Shown in pieces: positions 8,154 through 16,921 of a stretch of DNA of 64,000 nt. The position numbers were made by a program, and so were the translations under genes. This DNA is from Neobacillus sp. CF12 (GTDB taxonomy: Bacteria > Bacillota > Bacilli > Bacillales > Cytobacillaceae): NCBI RefSeq assembly GCF_030348765.1, contig NZ_JAUCEU010000007.1, positions 4,371,001 through 4,435,000 on the forward strand. Reading direction: 5' to 3'. Position 1 is the first letter of the stretch, and every line of letters starts with the position of its first letter. A model generated the notes under the pieces. It searched no databases. It was not told the origin of the DNA and saw only the letters and a list, made by a program, of their open reading frames with translations.

Positions 8154-8246
8154 AAAACTCTGACATATTGCTTACTTTAATCAGTAATATTAACTTAGTC
8201 ATAGTGGAACAATAGTTAAAGCTATATTCTTGAAAAGGAGTAAAAA

Positions 8247-8984
8247 ATGAAAAAACAAAACATCTTATTTAACCTTGATGATACATTATCATACTGTAAT
8301 AGATATTTTAACCTAGTAATAGACGAATTCACTGACCAAATGATGTCGTGGTTTGACTTGATTACAGAGGAAGATATAAAACAGAAGCAGCTTCAACTTG
8401 ATTTAGCAGCGATTAGTGAGCACGGTCTAAAGTCAGATCGGTTTCCCGAGTCATTTGTTGGTACATATAAATACTTTTGCGACTTAACTGAGAGGGCAAA
8501 GAAAAATGATGAAATCCAATATTTAAGAGAGTTGGGTTTTAAGGTATTTGAAATCCCTGTTGAACCTATTCCATACATGAATGAAACGCTACAACGATTA
8601 AAAGAAGAGGGACATGAATTATATTTGCACACAGGAGGAGATGAGGCTAATCAACGCAGAAAAATTACACAGTTAGAATTGACCACATTTTTTGAACATC
8701 GCATTTTTATTTCGGAACATAAAGATACAACAGCTCTATCCGATATTTTAAAAACCATTAAAACTGACCCTAATGTAACATGGATGGTTGGGAATTCATT
8801 AAGAACTGATATTGTCCCAGCACTGGAAATGGATATCCATGCAATCTATATTCCAGCAGAAAGTGAATGGCAATATAACATGGTTGAAGTTAACATTGAG
8901 CATAGTAGTGCTTTTTTTACTGTAGAGTCACTTCAAGAAGTTCCTGATGTAATTGATAAACATATCCAAAATCAAATAATGTAA
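8247..8984 (+). CDS. HAD-superfamily protein lacking the nucleophile Asp
   Basis: 245 residues, start ATG 8247 after AAAAGGAG. The HAD fold is clear: motif I FNLDDTL near the N-terminus, a helical cap, motif II LYLHTGG, and motif IV MVGNSLRTDI. Motif I should be DxD; here the first, phosphate-accepting Asp is Asn9 (codon AAC, one transition from GAC), while Asp11 is kept. This normally abolishes phosphatase activity, so the protein may bind a phosphorylated ligand or be losing function. It lies between the PHP/hexapeptide pair and phnF but has no Pho-type box that I can see, so a link to phosphonate use is uncertain. Confidence 0.82.
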   Translation: MKKQNILFNLDDTLSYCNRYFNLVIDEFTDQMMSWFDLITEEDIKQKQLQLDLAAISEHGLKSDRFPESFVGTYKYFCDLTERAKKNDEIQYLRELGFKVFEIPVEPIPYMNETLQRLKEEGHELYLHTGGDEANQRRKITQLELTTFFEHRIFISEHKDTTALSDILKTIKTDPNVTWMVGNSLRTDIVPALEMDIHAIYIPAESEWQYNMVEVNIEHSSAFFTVESLQEVPDVIDKHIQNQIM

Positions 8985-9047
8985 GTGGATAGATAATACC
9001 CTTCGAAGTTCTTTACCTAGGAGGAATTGTCCTTTTCTAGACCAGCC

Positions 9048-9081
9048 AAGTACGATGCAACAAGATAATCGTACTTTTTAT
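9048..9081 (+). terminator. Terminator after the HAD gene
   Basis: AAGTACGAT (9048-9056) pairs with ATCGTACTT (9068-9076), followed by TTTTTA. Confidence 0.75.
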
Positions 9082-9534
9082 ATTTGAAATAGCAAGCACT
9101 CCATTATTTGGTCACGGTAAAGTGGATTAATTTAGAACGTTACTACTGTCCATCGCGTCCAAATTAGACCCAATTTGTAAATTATCTCAAAAGTATTATA
9201 AAGTAGGGGTGCTTTTTGTAAATAAAATGGCCAAGTCATTAAACTGAGCTTTTTATTTATTTTCAATCACTTATTAATCTAACGCACTCTTTACGTTTAA
9301 GTGAAATATTTCACAATATGTTCTCCTATACAAACACGAATTTTTAATGTTCGTTTCCTTTAGCCTTTATTTGCACGTGTGAAATGAACAAATCAGCATA
9401 GGTAAGCTGAACTTCATAGTACATTTCATTTTTCTTCTTTTATTTTGAATATTTCACCTGATTACATTCTTTGCAAAAACAAGAATAAGAAGAGAGGCAG
9501 GGCACAAACTATGCCAAAAAGGAGAGTGAATATT
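9082..9534. other. Non-coding stretch, nothing recognised
   Basis: AT-rich DNA between the HAD terminator and the 48-residue protein. I see no hairpin with a T tract, no repeat shared with the rest of the window and no frame with a ribosome site until 9520. Confidence 0.5.
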
Positions 9535-9681
9535 ATGGATGAAAAGAGTTTAAAACAGAACGCTAGTAATACTTTACGTACGAATAAACAGAAAACTTTA
9601 GATATAATAGCAAGCATTGATGAGTTGAAAAAGGAGCATGAACCAGAGTATGTCTTTTTATATTGGGATGAATTGAGATAA
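9535..9681 (+). CDS. Small protein, 48 residues
   Basis: ATG 9535 follows AAGGAGAG by 8 bases. The frame is open further upstream but without a ribosome site. The product is charged and probably helical (MDEKSLKQNASNTLRTNK ... VFLYWDELR), with no signal or cysteine. A good terminator follows at 9734, supporting a single-gene unit. Family not recognised. Confidence 0.6.
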   Translation: MDEKSLKQNASNTLRTNKQKTLDIIASIDELKKEHEPEYVFLYWDELR

Positions 9682-9733
9682 GCATCTTAAGAAGAGAAAA
9701 TGAAATGGATATTGGTTAGAATAATACCAAAAT

Positions 9734-9763
9734 AAAGCAATTCTCCTTATTGAGAATTGCTTT
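9734..9763 (+). terminator. Terminator after the 48-residue protein
   Basis: GCAATTCTC (9737-9745) pairs with GAGAATTGC (9752-9760), then TTT. The T tract is short. Confidence 0.65.
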
Positions 9764-9987
9764 CAATCTGCCAAAATTAGCAGTAGGATATTCAAGTAGT
9801 CTGATAGTTGAATAAGAAATAAGCTTTCATAACAACTGACTTGTAATTCGATCCCTATCTCGCCAATGAACATTTAGATGTCTTACGGAATTGCGGTGCG
9901 GAGTTATAGGTTTATTTTATGAAGGTCAATGCAATTTTACGTTTCCCCCTAAAGCGTTAAAAGCAAAATTCCATCTGTTATCAATAA

Positions 9988-10030
9988 TTTACATAGATTT
10001 AACCTTTATTTTATATTCAGACGATATACT
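9988..10030 (+). promoter_or_regulatory. PhoP-box-like array and -10 of phnF
   Basis: TTTACA (9988), TTAACC (9999) and TTTATA (10010) are in exact 11-base register, followed after 9 bases by TATACT (10025-10030), a good sigma-A -10. No canonical -35 is seen, as expected for a PhoP-activated promoter. The layout is the same as at phnD (16837). Confidence 0.72.
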
Positions 10031-10066
10031 AAACATAGATATGGTGTCGAAAGGGGCAAAGCCTGG

Positions 10067-10768
10067 ATGTCTGAAAAAACTTTATTAGTAGATCGGTTGA
10101 TTTCGGAAATACGGGGAGGAAAATATAAACCGAATGACAAATTACCATCTGAAAATGAATTAGCAGATCTGTATAAAGTACCAAGAATGGTAATTCGAAA
10201 GGTATATGAGCGCTTGCAGGAACTCGGTTATATTTTTTCGAAGCAAGGAAAAGGCAGCTATGTTCAAAATCAAAAACTGCAAATACCGCTTATATTAACC
10301 GGGGATGTCAGTTTTACTGAAAAATTGAAGGAATTAAACTATGATTCTAAGACGATCAATCTATCGTGTGAAAAAATTTCATACGATTCCACCATTTATC
10401 ATACGTTACAAGTGAAACGGGAAGACGCCGTATATAAGATTAGCCGATTACGAATCGTTGAAGATTGTCCAATTGCTGTTCATACATCGTACTTATCTCA
10501 ATCACTTTTTGAAAATATTGAGAAGGATGGGACGGAAATCCACTCTATTTTTCACTATTATCGACAACAAGGCTACACAGATTTTCAATCTACGCGCAGC
10601 CAACTGAGTGTCGTTTTTCCAAGTAAAGTAGAACGAGATCTATTGAAATGCCCCAGCCTAGTACCCCTTTTACTCTTAGAATCAGGATGTATAGATACGA
10701 AAACCGGGACAGTGCTTGAATACTCGAAGATTATGTATCGCAGCGATTGTTTTACTTATGTGATCTAA
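10067..10768 (+). CDS. phnF: PhnF-like GntR/HutC transcription regulator
   Basis: 233 residues. N-terminal GntR winged helix (residues ~5-70: KYKPNDKLPSENELADLYKVPRMVIRKVYERLQELGYIFSKQGKGSYV) and a C-terminal UTRA ligand domain (~85-230: DAVYKISRLRIVEDCPIAVHTSYL, EYSKIMYRSDCFTYVI). This is the PhnF architecture, and the gene immediately precedes phnGHIJKML. Start ATG 10067 follows AAAGGGGC. A Pho-type box and TATACT precede it; a terminator follows, so phnG needs its own promoter, which PhnF probably controls. PhnF operator sites were not identified with confidence. Confidence 0.87.
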   Translation: MSEKTLLVDRLISEIRGGKYKPNDKLPSENELADLYKVPRMVIRKVYERLQELGYIFSKQGKGSYVQNQKLQIPLILTGDVSFTEKLKELNYDSKTINLSCEKISYDSTIYHTLQVKREDAVYKISRLRIVEDCPIAVHTSYLSQSLFENIEKDGTEIHSIFHYYRQQGYTDFQSTRSQLSVVFPSKVERDLLKCPSLVPLLLLESGCIDTKTGTVLEYSKIMYRSDCFTYVI

Positions 10769-10816
10769 AGGGTGCTGTTACCTTACATAAAGCTCTGAAA
10801 TAAATAGATGTTTTAA

Positions 10817-10848
10817 AAAAATCGGCCATTAAGAAGCCGATTTTTTTA
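10817..10848 (+). terminator. Terminator between phnF and phnG
   Basis: ATCGGC (10821-10826) pairs with GCCGAT (10836-10841), followed by a T-rich tract of seven T. Confidence 0.85.
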
Positions 10849-10878
10849 TTTCCAGAAACGACAGTTATTCTTACGTCA

Positions 10879-10915
10879 TTTACAAAACCAATACAAACTT
10901 AACGATTCTTTTACG
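10879..10915 (+). promoter_or_regulatory. PhoP-box-like repeats before phnG
   Basis: TTTACA (10879) and AATACA (10890) are 11 bases apart; TTAACG (10899) and TTTACG (10910) are again 11 apart. The two pairs are out of register by two bases, so this site is less regular than those at phnF and phnD. It lies 63-99 bases before phnG, downstream of the phnF terminator. Confidence 0.5.
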
Positions 10916-10977
10916 TTCGCTCACTTGGCAACAAGATAGAGTAAAACATGTAGAACAAAGACATTAGGAGGCCTTAG

Positions 10978-11400
10978 ATGAAAAGAAGACGAAGAACGGA
11001 GATATTAATCAATGGCTCTCAAAAACGATCAGAGGACATGGCCGATTGTATAAAAGATAACTACCAGGTGAAGGTCATTCAAGAGCCGGAAAGTGGCTTA
11101 GTGATGTTGAAAGTCCGAGAGACTTCCCAAAAAAGCCTGTTTTTCCCTGGTGAAGTGCTGATAACAGAATGTAAGGTTCAAATACAAGGGAGCATTGGAA
11201 TTGGCATTGTAGCGGGAGATCAACCAGAGCTTTCGTATAACCTTGCTGTGATTGATGCAGCGTATGAAGCGATGCTGCCTGAAACGATTGGGTGGAAGCT
11301 GCTGCTTGAAAACGAGGAGAAAATCATTCAGGAGCAGAGAACTGCTGCGAACCATTCTATCTTAAAAACAAAAGTAAACTTTGAAACGATGGATGTTTAA
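10978..11400 (+). CDS. phnG: C-P lyase subunit PhnG
   Basis: 140 residues. The stretch LVMLKVRETSQKSLFFPGEVLITECKVQIQG is the typical PhnG core, followed by NLAVIDAAYEA. PhnG is part of the PhnGHIJ core complex that converts ATP and alkylphosphonate to ribose 1-phosphonate triphosphate. ATG 10978 follows AGGAGGCC. First gene of the C-P lyase operon; phnH begins 13 bases after its stop. Confidence 0.92.
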   Translation: MKRRRRTEILINGSQKRSEDMADCIKDNYQVKVIQEPESGLVMLKVRETSQKSLFFPGEVLITECKVQIQGSIGIGIVAGDQPELSYNLAVIDAAYEAMLPETIGWKLLLENEEKIIQEQRTAANHSILKTKVNFETMDV

Positions 11401-11413
11401 TGAGGGGGAAGAG

Positions 11414-12031
11414 ATGTTGAAATTAGATATCGTTCACGATCTTCAATCTGTTTATCGAAAATTGGTGGATTCTACTTCAAGACCAGGGCTCATTTCCGAT
11501 TTGAGGAAGGAGGCAGTTTTAGTAGAAGAGGAGGCTAAAAAAGGGTGCAGTGCTTCTATTTTATTGGTAGCCCTAACCTTATTTGATCAGGAAGTCTCTT
11601 TTAAGGTTTTTTCACCTCGAGCAGATTCTGTTTCGAAAACAATTAATCAATTAACCTATGCAAAGCCGACAGAAGCAAAGAATGCTGATTTTCTATTAAT
11701 CCTTCAAGATGCTGAGGAAGGATGTTTTGAAGAGGCAATAATCAATGCGAAGGCTGGGACGTTAAAAAATCCACATACATCTGCCTTCATTATCGTTGAA
11801 GTGGAATCTGTGACAAGCGGGGAAGCCCTATTGTTAAAAGGACCAGGCATTCACACAACGGAACTTGTTCATGTGGATATCAATGAAAACTGGGTGGAAA
11901 GCCGCCACGAAAAAAACAAGGAATATCCGTTAGGGATTGATTTGATTTTTATCGATCAAAATCATCAGCTTTTATCTTTACCTAGAACTACACAAATTAC
12001 CAGAGATCGGGTGATTGAATGGGATATGTAG
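11414..12031 (+). CDS. phnH: C-P lyase subunit PhnH
   Basis: 205 residues from ATG 11414 (AGGGGGAAGAG ribosome site); an upstream TTG in frame overlaps phnG and was not chosen. Features of PhnH are present: LDIVHDLQSVYRKLVDSTSRPG at the N-terminus, SILLVALTLFDQEVSF, NADFLLILQD, GTLKNPHTSAFIIVEV, LLLKGPGI and YPLGIDLIFID. Part of the PhnGHIJ core. Its end overlaps the phnI start by 13 bases, indicating translational coupling. Confidence 0.92.
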   Translation: MLKLDIVHDLQSVYRKLVDSTSRPGLISDLRKEAVLVEEEAKKGCSASILLVALTLFDQEVSFKVFSPRADSVSKTINQLTYAKPTEAKNADFLLILQDAEEGCFEEAIINAKAGTLKNPHTSAFIIVEVESVTSGEALLLKGPGIHTTELVHVDINENWVESRHEKNKEYPLGIDLIFIDQNHQLLSLPRTTQITRDRVIEWDM

Positions 12032-13137
12032 CCGTTAAAGGTGGCACGCATGCAATTGAAGAGTCAATCAAGCGTTTGAAATATGAAAGAGTTCATCATG
12101 GACAAACCATCGAAGTAGAAAAAATTAAAGCCGGTATGCGCGGATTAGTCGATCAGGTGATGTCAGAAAGCAGTTTATACAATGAGACGTTGGCTGCCCT
12201 AGCGATCAAACAAGCAGAAGGAAACCCGGAAGAGGCTGTCTTTCTATTAAGAGCTTATCGTTCGACGGTCCCTCGAAAGCATTATTCAAGAGTGATTGAA
12301 ACTGGGCAAATGAATGTTGACCGTCGGATCTCTGCAAGCTTTAAAGATATCCCGGGTGGTCAAATTCTTGGGGCAACAACCGATTATACCCATCGATTGC
12401 TTGATTTTAACTTAATGGATGAAAGTGATGCCGATGTCCAGGAATGGCTTCATCAATATCTAAATGAAAGTTTTCAAGGTGATGAGCAACAGCTGACTTT
12501 ACCAAAGGTGCTCGATTATTTACGTAAAGAAGGCTTAATCCCCACTTGTGAAAACAACGATATGGAACCAGATGATGTGACGAGAGAAAGTCTGGAGTTT
12601 CCATCGAGCAGAAGCCAAAGACTGCAAATTTTAACAAGAGGAGAAACAGGGGCAATTACTTCCCTTGCCTATGCAGTGATTAGGGGGTATGGAGCTTTGC
12701 ATCCGACTGTTGGCGAGCTTCGCGTTGGCACTTTGCCAGTTACGATTGATCATCCAACCGATGCTGGTGACGATGATGATGCATTTTATATAGGTGAAGT
12801 AAAAGTCACAGAAGTCGAAATGCTAATGCCGGTTACCGTTGAGAAAGAATACGGAAAAAAAGAATTAGAGTTTGAAATCGGCTACGGCCTTGTGTTTGGC
12901 CAAAATGAAACAAAGGCGATTGCAATGGGAATTCTGGATAATTGTCTTGAACATCCAACTCCTGACTTTCCTAGCCATAATGAAGAATTTGTTCTTTATC
13001 ATATTGATTCAGTGGAATCAACGGGCTTTATCTCACATTTGAAAATGCCTCATTATGTTACCTTCCAATCCAAGCTGGATAGTGTAAGGAAAACGAAAAA
13101 AGAAGGGATATCAAAAGGACAAGAGGTGAAAAGCTGA
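12019..13137 (+). CDS. phnI: C-P lyase subunit PhnI
   Basis: 372 residues, near the family length. YVAVKGGTHAIEESIKRLKYER, QVMSESSLYNETLAALAIKQAEGNPEEAVFLLRAYRST, RRISASFKDIPGGQILGATTDYTHRLLDF and AYAVIRGYGALHPTVGELRVG are characteristic. PhnI is a nucleosidase that, with PhnG/H/L, attaches the phosphonate to the ribose of ATP. It overlaps both neighbours (13 bases with phnH, one base ATGA-type with phnJ). Confidence 0.95.
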   Translation: MGYVAVKGGTHAIEESIKRLKYERVHHGQTIEVEKIKAGMRGLVDQVMSESSLYNETLAALAIKQAEGNPEEAVFLLRAYRSTVPRKHYSRVIETGQMNVDRRISASFKDIPGGQILGATTDYTHRLLDFNLMDESDADVQEWLHQYLNESFQGDEQQLTLPKVLDYLRKEGLIPTCENNDMEPDDVTRESLEFPSSRSQRLQILTRGETGAITSLAYAVIRGYGALHPTVGELRVGTLPVTIDHPTDAGDDDDAFYIGEVKVTEVEMLMPVTVEKEYGKKELEFEIGYGLVFGQNETKAIAMGILDNCLEHPTPDFPSHNEEFVLYHIDSVESTGFISHLKMPHYVTFQSKLDSVRKTKKEGISKGQEVKS

Positions 13138-13991
13138 TGAATACAGCCTATAACTTTGCTTTTTTTGACGAAGGTTCAAAAAGAGAAATTAGAAGAGCCA
13201 CTCTAAAGGCGATTGCAATTCCTGGTTACCAAGTTCCATTTGCCTCAAGAGAAATGCCGATTGGAAGAGGATGGGGAACCGGCGGTTTGCAGCTGACTCT
13301 ATCGTTAATTGGCAAAAATGATGTTCTAAAAGTTATTGATCAAGGATCGGATGAATCGGTTAATGCCGTCAATATAAAAAAACTCGTTTCTGATACGACT
13401 GGGGTGGCAACAACTGATCTTACCACCGAAGCAACCCTTATTCAATCAAGACATAGAATACCCGAGGTTCCGCTAAAGAAAGATCAGATTCTCATCTTGC
13501 AGGTGCCACTTCCTGAACCGCTCCGTTTATTTGAGCCGAGCGAGAATGAAACGAAAATGCTTCACGCAGAGAAAGAATATAGCGGTGCTTGGTTAATGCT
13601 GTTTGAACAGATTATGAAATATGGAAGTATGACAACAGGGGCAGATCACCCTGTAATGGTTCAGGATCGCTATGTGATGGCACCAAGTCCGATTCCACGA
13701 TTTGATAACCCGAAAATGCATGAAAGTGAAGCACTCATTCTGTTAGGGGCAGGTCGTGAAAAGAAAGTGTACGCAGTCCCGCCGTATACAAAGGTCGTAT
13801 CGCTCGATTTTGAAGATTATCCGTTTGAACCAGAGTCATTTGAAGACAAGCATTGCCGGTTATGTGGTTCATCAGGGGTCTTTTTAGATGAGCTTGTAGA
13901 TGAAGTAACGAACGAAACGTTTTATCAATGTAATGATACTAGCTATTGTATTGAAACATTAAATGAAGTCGAACCATTTGGAGTGAAATAA
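13137..13991 (+). CDS. phnJ: C-P lyase PhnJ, radical SAM enzyme
   Basis: 284 residues. The unusual radical SAM cluster motif CX2CX21C is intact (about Cys240, Cys243, Cys265), followed by the catalytic Cys271, the same spacing as Escherichia coli Cys241/244/266/272. PhnJ breaks the C-P bond of ribose 1-phosphonate 5-phosphate, giving the alkane and the 1,2-cyclic phosphate. Starts on the phnI stop (TGATG) and ends directly before phnK. All key residues suggest a working enzyme. Confidence 0.96.
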   Translation: MNTAYNFAFFDEGSKREIRRATLKAIAIPGYQVPFASREMPIGRGWGTGGLQLTLSLIGKNDVLKVIDQGSDESVNAVNIKKLVSDTTGVATTDLTTEATLIQSRHRIPEVPLKKDQILILQVPLPEPLRLFEPSENETKMLHAEKEYSGAWLMLFEQIMKYGSMTTGADHPVMVQDRYVMAPSPIPRFDNPKMHESEALILLGAGREKKVYAVPPYTKVVSLDFEDYPFEPESFEDKHCRLCGSSGVFLDELVDEVTNETFYQCNDTSYCIETLNEVEPFGVK

Positions 13992-14837
13992 ATGGCTGAA
14001 TTTGAAGTTCCGGTTTTATCGATTAAAAACTTAAATAAGCAGTTTGGTTCAGGATGTCCGCATTGTGAAGACGAAGAATCTCCTTCTCTCGTTAAAAATT
14101 ATTGTCAGGTTTGTGGAACGGTCTATGCATGCAGGGATGTATCCTTTGATGTTTATCCAGGAGAGGTCCTTGGTATTGTCGGAGAGAGTGGCAGTGGAAA
14201 ATCAACATTGATGCAATGCCTTTACTTTGACCAGGAAGTAACGGATGGAGAGGCCTATCTAGCAGACTATCATAATGGTGAGAAAAATCTTTTTCAAGAG
14301 TCTTCTCAACAACAACGGTATATTCGTAACCACATCATGGGGAAAGTCTATCAAAATCCCTTATTGGGTTTAAAAATGAACTTTTCATCGATTGGGAATA
14401 TTGCCGAGAAGCTTATAGCAGCTGGTAACCAGCATGTAGGAATGATGGAAAACAGAGGGACGGAACTTCTTAATAAAGTAAACATCCCTGTGCATCGCCG
14501 AAAAGAGGCGCCGAAAAACTTTTCGGGTGGAATGCAGCAGCGGGTTCAAATTGCCAAAGCTCTTTCCAATCGTCCTCCACTTCTGCTGCTAGACGAGGTA
14601 ACGACCGGATTGGATCTTTCTGTACAAGCGAGTGTCCTTGACTTAATTAAAAGTCTGCAGCGCGAATTAAATATTAGTATTGTTCTTGTTTCGCATGATT
14701 TAGGAGTCATCCGTATGCTGGCAGACCGAACACTTGTGATGTTGGAGGGAAGGGTTATTGAGCAAGGATTAACAGATCAAATCCTTGAGGACCCGCAGCA
14801 TCGATATACACAGCAGCTTGTTCATTCATTGCTGTAA
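13992..14837 (+). CDS. phnK: C-P lyase ABC protein PhnK with Cys4 insertion
   Basis: 281 residues. Walker A GESGSGKST, signature FSGGMQQR, Walker B LLLLDE and switch VSHD are all present, so the ATPase is intact; PhnK docks on the C-P lyase core rather than on a permease. Between strand 1 and the usual RDVSF segment there is an extra ~25 residues with Cys22, Cys25, Cys38 and Cys41 (CPHC...CQVC) plus Cys47. E. coli PhnK lacks it as far as I recall. It looks like a small zinc ribbon. The start abuts the phnJ stop. Confidence 0.93.
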   Translation: MAEFEVPVLSIKNLNKQFGSGCPHCEDEESPSLVKNYCQVCGTVYACRDVSFDVYPGEVLGIVGESGSGKSTLMQCLYFDQEVTDGEAYLADYHNGEKNLFQESSQQQRYIRNHIMGKVYQNPLLGLKMNFSSIGNIAEKLIAAGNQHVGMMENRGTELLNKVNIPVHRRKEAPKNFSGGMQQRVQIAKALSNRPPLLLLDEVTTGLDLSVQASVLDLIKSLQRELNISIVLVSHDLGVIRMLADRTLVMLEGRVIEQGLTDQILEDPQHRYTQQLVHSLL

Positions 14838-14868
14838 AAGTCCATTCTTAAATCTAGGGGGAAGTACT

Positions 14869-16047
14869 TTGTTTGTCATTACAAATGGAAGATTAATCAC
14901 CGAAGAGGCTGTTTTGTATGGCTATGATCTGTTAATTGAAGAGGATAGAATTGCAAAAATTGCTCCTAAAGGTGAGATTAAATTTGAGGAACAGATCGAG
15001 ATCATTGATGCAGCAGGAGGATATATTTCTCCAGGTTTTATCGATATACATTCGGACTATATTGAGCATATGGCTGCACCGAGGCCGACCTCATTGATGA
15101 ATTTTGATTTGGCGTTGCGAGAAACAGAGAAACAGCTTATCTCACACGGTATTACGACGATGTTCCATTCTCTTTCCTTGTTCAAAGGGAGTGATTATGA
15201 GTATAAGCCGATTCGTGAGCCTGAAAATGTTCGGAAATTTATTGATTTAATTGACCATACACACAGTATGAAGCATCTTGTCCGCCATCGATTCCATGCG
15301 AGATTTGAGATTGATAATGTTGAAGAAATGGAAAATCTCAAAAGTTATATAAAAGAGAACAAAGTTCATTTAGTTTCATTTATGGATCATACTCCTGGGC
15401 AAGGGCAGTATCGTCATCTAGAAGTTTACCGAAATACCGTTAAAAGTTATAACAATATCAGTGATTCATCGATTGATGTTCTCATTCATCAACACCAAAC
15501 GAAAGAGAAGCTATCGATTGACGACATAAAGGAAATCACTCAGCTTGCTCATGACCATGATATTGCTGTTGCTTCCCATGATGACGATAGCCTTGAAAAG
15601 CTCGAACTTGTACATAGTTTTGGGACGACCATTAGTGAATTTCCAATCACTCTAGAGGTGGCACGGCGAGCGAAGGAGCTTGGCATGTATACCATTGCCG
15701 GTGCTCCAAATGTCCTCCTTGGAGGTTCTCATAGTGGAAACTTGGGAGCAACCGAAGCGATTCAATACCAATCGATTGATATCTTGTGCAGTGATTACTA
15801 TCCGGCAGCAATGCTTCATTCAATCTTTGAGCTAGTTGAAAAATATGGCATGGATTTAGTGGACATGATGAAGCTTGTCACCATTAACCCAGCAAAAGCA
15901 GTAAAAATGGATGGAGAAATTGGCTCTATTCGCGAAGGAAAAAAAGCAGATTTGCTTATCATTGAAAAAATTAGTGATGATTTTCCAGTGATTACGGGAG
16001 TATTTGTGGACGGAAAACTGATTCAAAAGACCAATTATCGAATCTAA
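14869..16047 (+). CDS. phnM: PhnM, ribose 1-methylphosphonate triphosphate diphosphatase
   Basis: 392 residues from TTG 14869, chosen because AGGGGG lies 7-8 bases upstream and homologues begin with a strand like FVITNGRLI; an in-frame TTG at 14785 lies inside phnK. Amidohydrolase signatures: GFIDIHSDYIEHMAAPRP, RFEIDN, HQHQTKEK, VASHDDDS, GAPNVLLGGSHSGN. PhnM removes pyrophosphate from the triphosphate intermediate before PhnJ acts. The gene order phnK-phnM-phnL differs from E. coli phnK-phnL-phnM. Confidence 0.94.
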   Translation: MFVITNGRLITEEAVLYGYDLLIEEDRIAKIAPKGEIKFEEQIEIIDAAGGYISPGFIDIHSDYIEHMAAPRPTSLMNFDLALRETEKQLISHGITTMFHSLSLFKGSDYEYKPIREPENVRKFIDLIDHTHSMKHLVRHRFHARFEIDNVEEMENLKSYIKENKVHLVSFMDHTPGQGQYRHLEVYRNTVKSYNNISDSSIDVLIHQHQTKEKLSIDDIKEITQLAHDHDIAVASHDDDSLEKLELVHSFGTTISEFPITLEVARRAKELGMYTIAGAPNVLLGGSHSGNLGATEAIQYQSIDILCSDYYPAAMLHSIFELVEKYGMDLVDMMKLVTINPAKAVKMDGEIGSIREGKKADLLIIEKISDDFPVITGVFVDGKLIQKTNYRI

Positions 16048-16110
16048 GCTGAAGAGATGTGTTCAGATAAAGGAGAATACAATTTCTAATTTCAGAAAGC
16101 AGGTGAATGG

Positions 16111-16830
16111 GTGGAAACTCTTCTTGAGATTAAGGACTTATCCAAATCGTTTGAGCTTCATAATTTGGGCAAACATATCAGAGCCGTAAGCAGTGTGGAT
16201 ATACAGATAAAAGAAGGAGAATTTGTCGGGATAACCGGGAAAAGCGGAAGCGGTAAGTCGACGATTTTAAAATGTATTTATGGAACGTATCGTATCCAGC
16301 TAGGGAGTATATGGTATCATTCAAAAAAATTTGGAACAATTAATTTAGCAGAGGCAACTGAACGAGAACTGCTTTATTTAAGGAAGCATGAAATAGGCTA
16401 TGTGTCCCAATTTTTAAATGTCATGCCGCGAACGACGGCCAGACAGCTTGTGAAACAAGCAATCCTTGAAATGGGGGACAATCATGACTTGGCGGAAAAA
16501 GAAACAGAGAAGATTCTCGCGCATTTTGAATTGGATGAAGAATTATGGGACAGCTACCCAGCCACTTTTTCCGGAGGTGAAAAGCTGAGGCTTAACATTG
16601 CCCGAGCGATGGTGAAAAAACCGAGACTGCTGCTATTAGATGAACCGACAGCAAGTTTAGATCATGATTCTAAAATAAAGGTGAAGCTCCTCATTGAACA
16701 GCTCATGAAGGAAGGAACAACCATGCTTGGAATCTTTCATGACCTTGAGTTTATGAATCATCTATGTAATCAAGAGTACAACATGCAAAATGGAATTTTC
16801 TCTCATTCTACTAGTTTTACCAACTCTTAA
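16111..16830 (+). CDS. phnL: C-P lyase ABC protein PhnL
   Basis: 239 residues from GTG 16111 (AGGTGA a few bases upstream). Walker A GKSGSGKST, signature FSGGEKLRLN, Walker B LLLLDEPTASLD and FHDLEF are present. Length and LLEIKDLSKSFELH start fit PhnL. It is the last gene of the phnGHIJKML operon; 63 bases separate it from phnM. A Pho-type box begins right at its stop codon, for the importer genes. Confidence 0.9.
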   Translation: METLLEIKDLSKSFELHNLGKHIRAVSSVDIQIKEGEFVGITGKSGSGKSTILKCIYGTYRIQLGSIWYHSKKFGTINLAEATERELLYLRKHEIGYVSQFLNVMPRTTARQLVKQAILEMGDNHDLAEKETEKILAHFELDEELWDSYPATFSGGEKLRLNIARAMVKKPRLLLLDEPTASLDHDSKIKVKLLIEQLMKEGTTMLGIFHDLEFMNHLCNQEYNMQNGIFSHSTSFTNS

Positions 16831-16836
16831 CAAATC

Positions 16837-16879
16837 TTTATATAAGTTTAATAGTAACTTGACAATTCGTTGGTACAGT
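16837..16879 (+). promoter_or_regulatory. PhoP-box-like array and -10 of phnD
   Basis: TTTATA (16837), TTAATA (16848), TTGACA (16859) and TTGGTA (16870) form a perfect 11-base register; TTAACA also lies at 16827. TACAGT (16874-16879) starts 9 bases after the third repeat, the same gap as at phnF, and is the best -10 candidate. Drives the phosphonate importer genes. Confidence 0.7.
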
Positions 16880-16921
16880 ATGGAAGTGGCCAAATACTAA
16901 AAAAAAGCGAGGAGTTTGATG

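Noticed and set aside
9891..10088. 65-residue frame before phnF
   Set aside because: It runs through the Pho-type box and the phnF -10 and overlaps phnF; no ribosome site.
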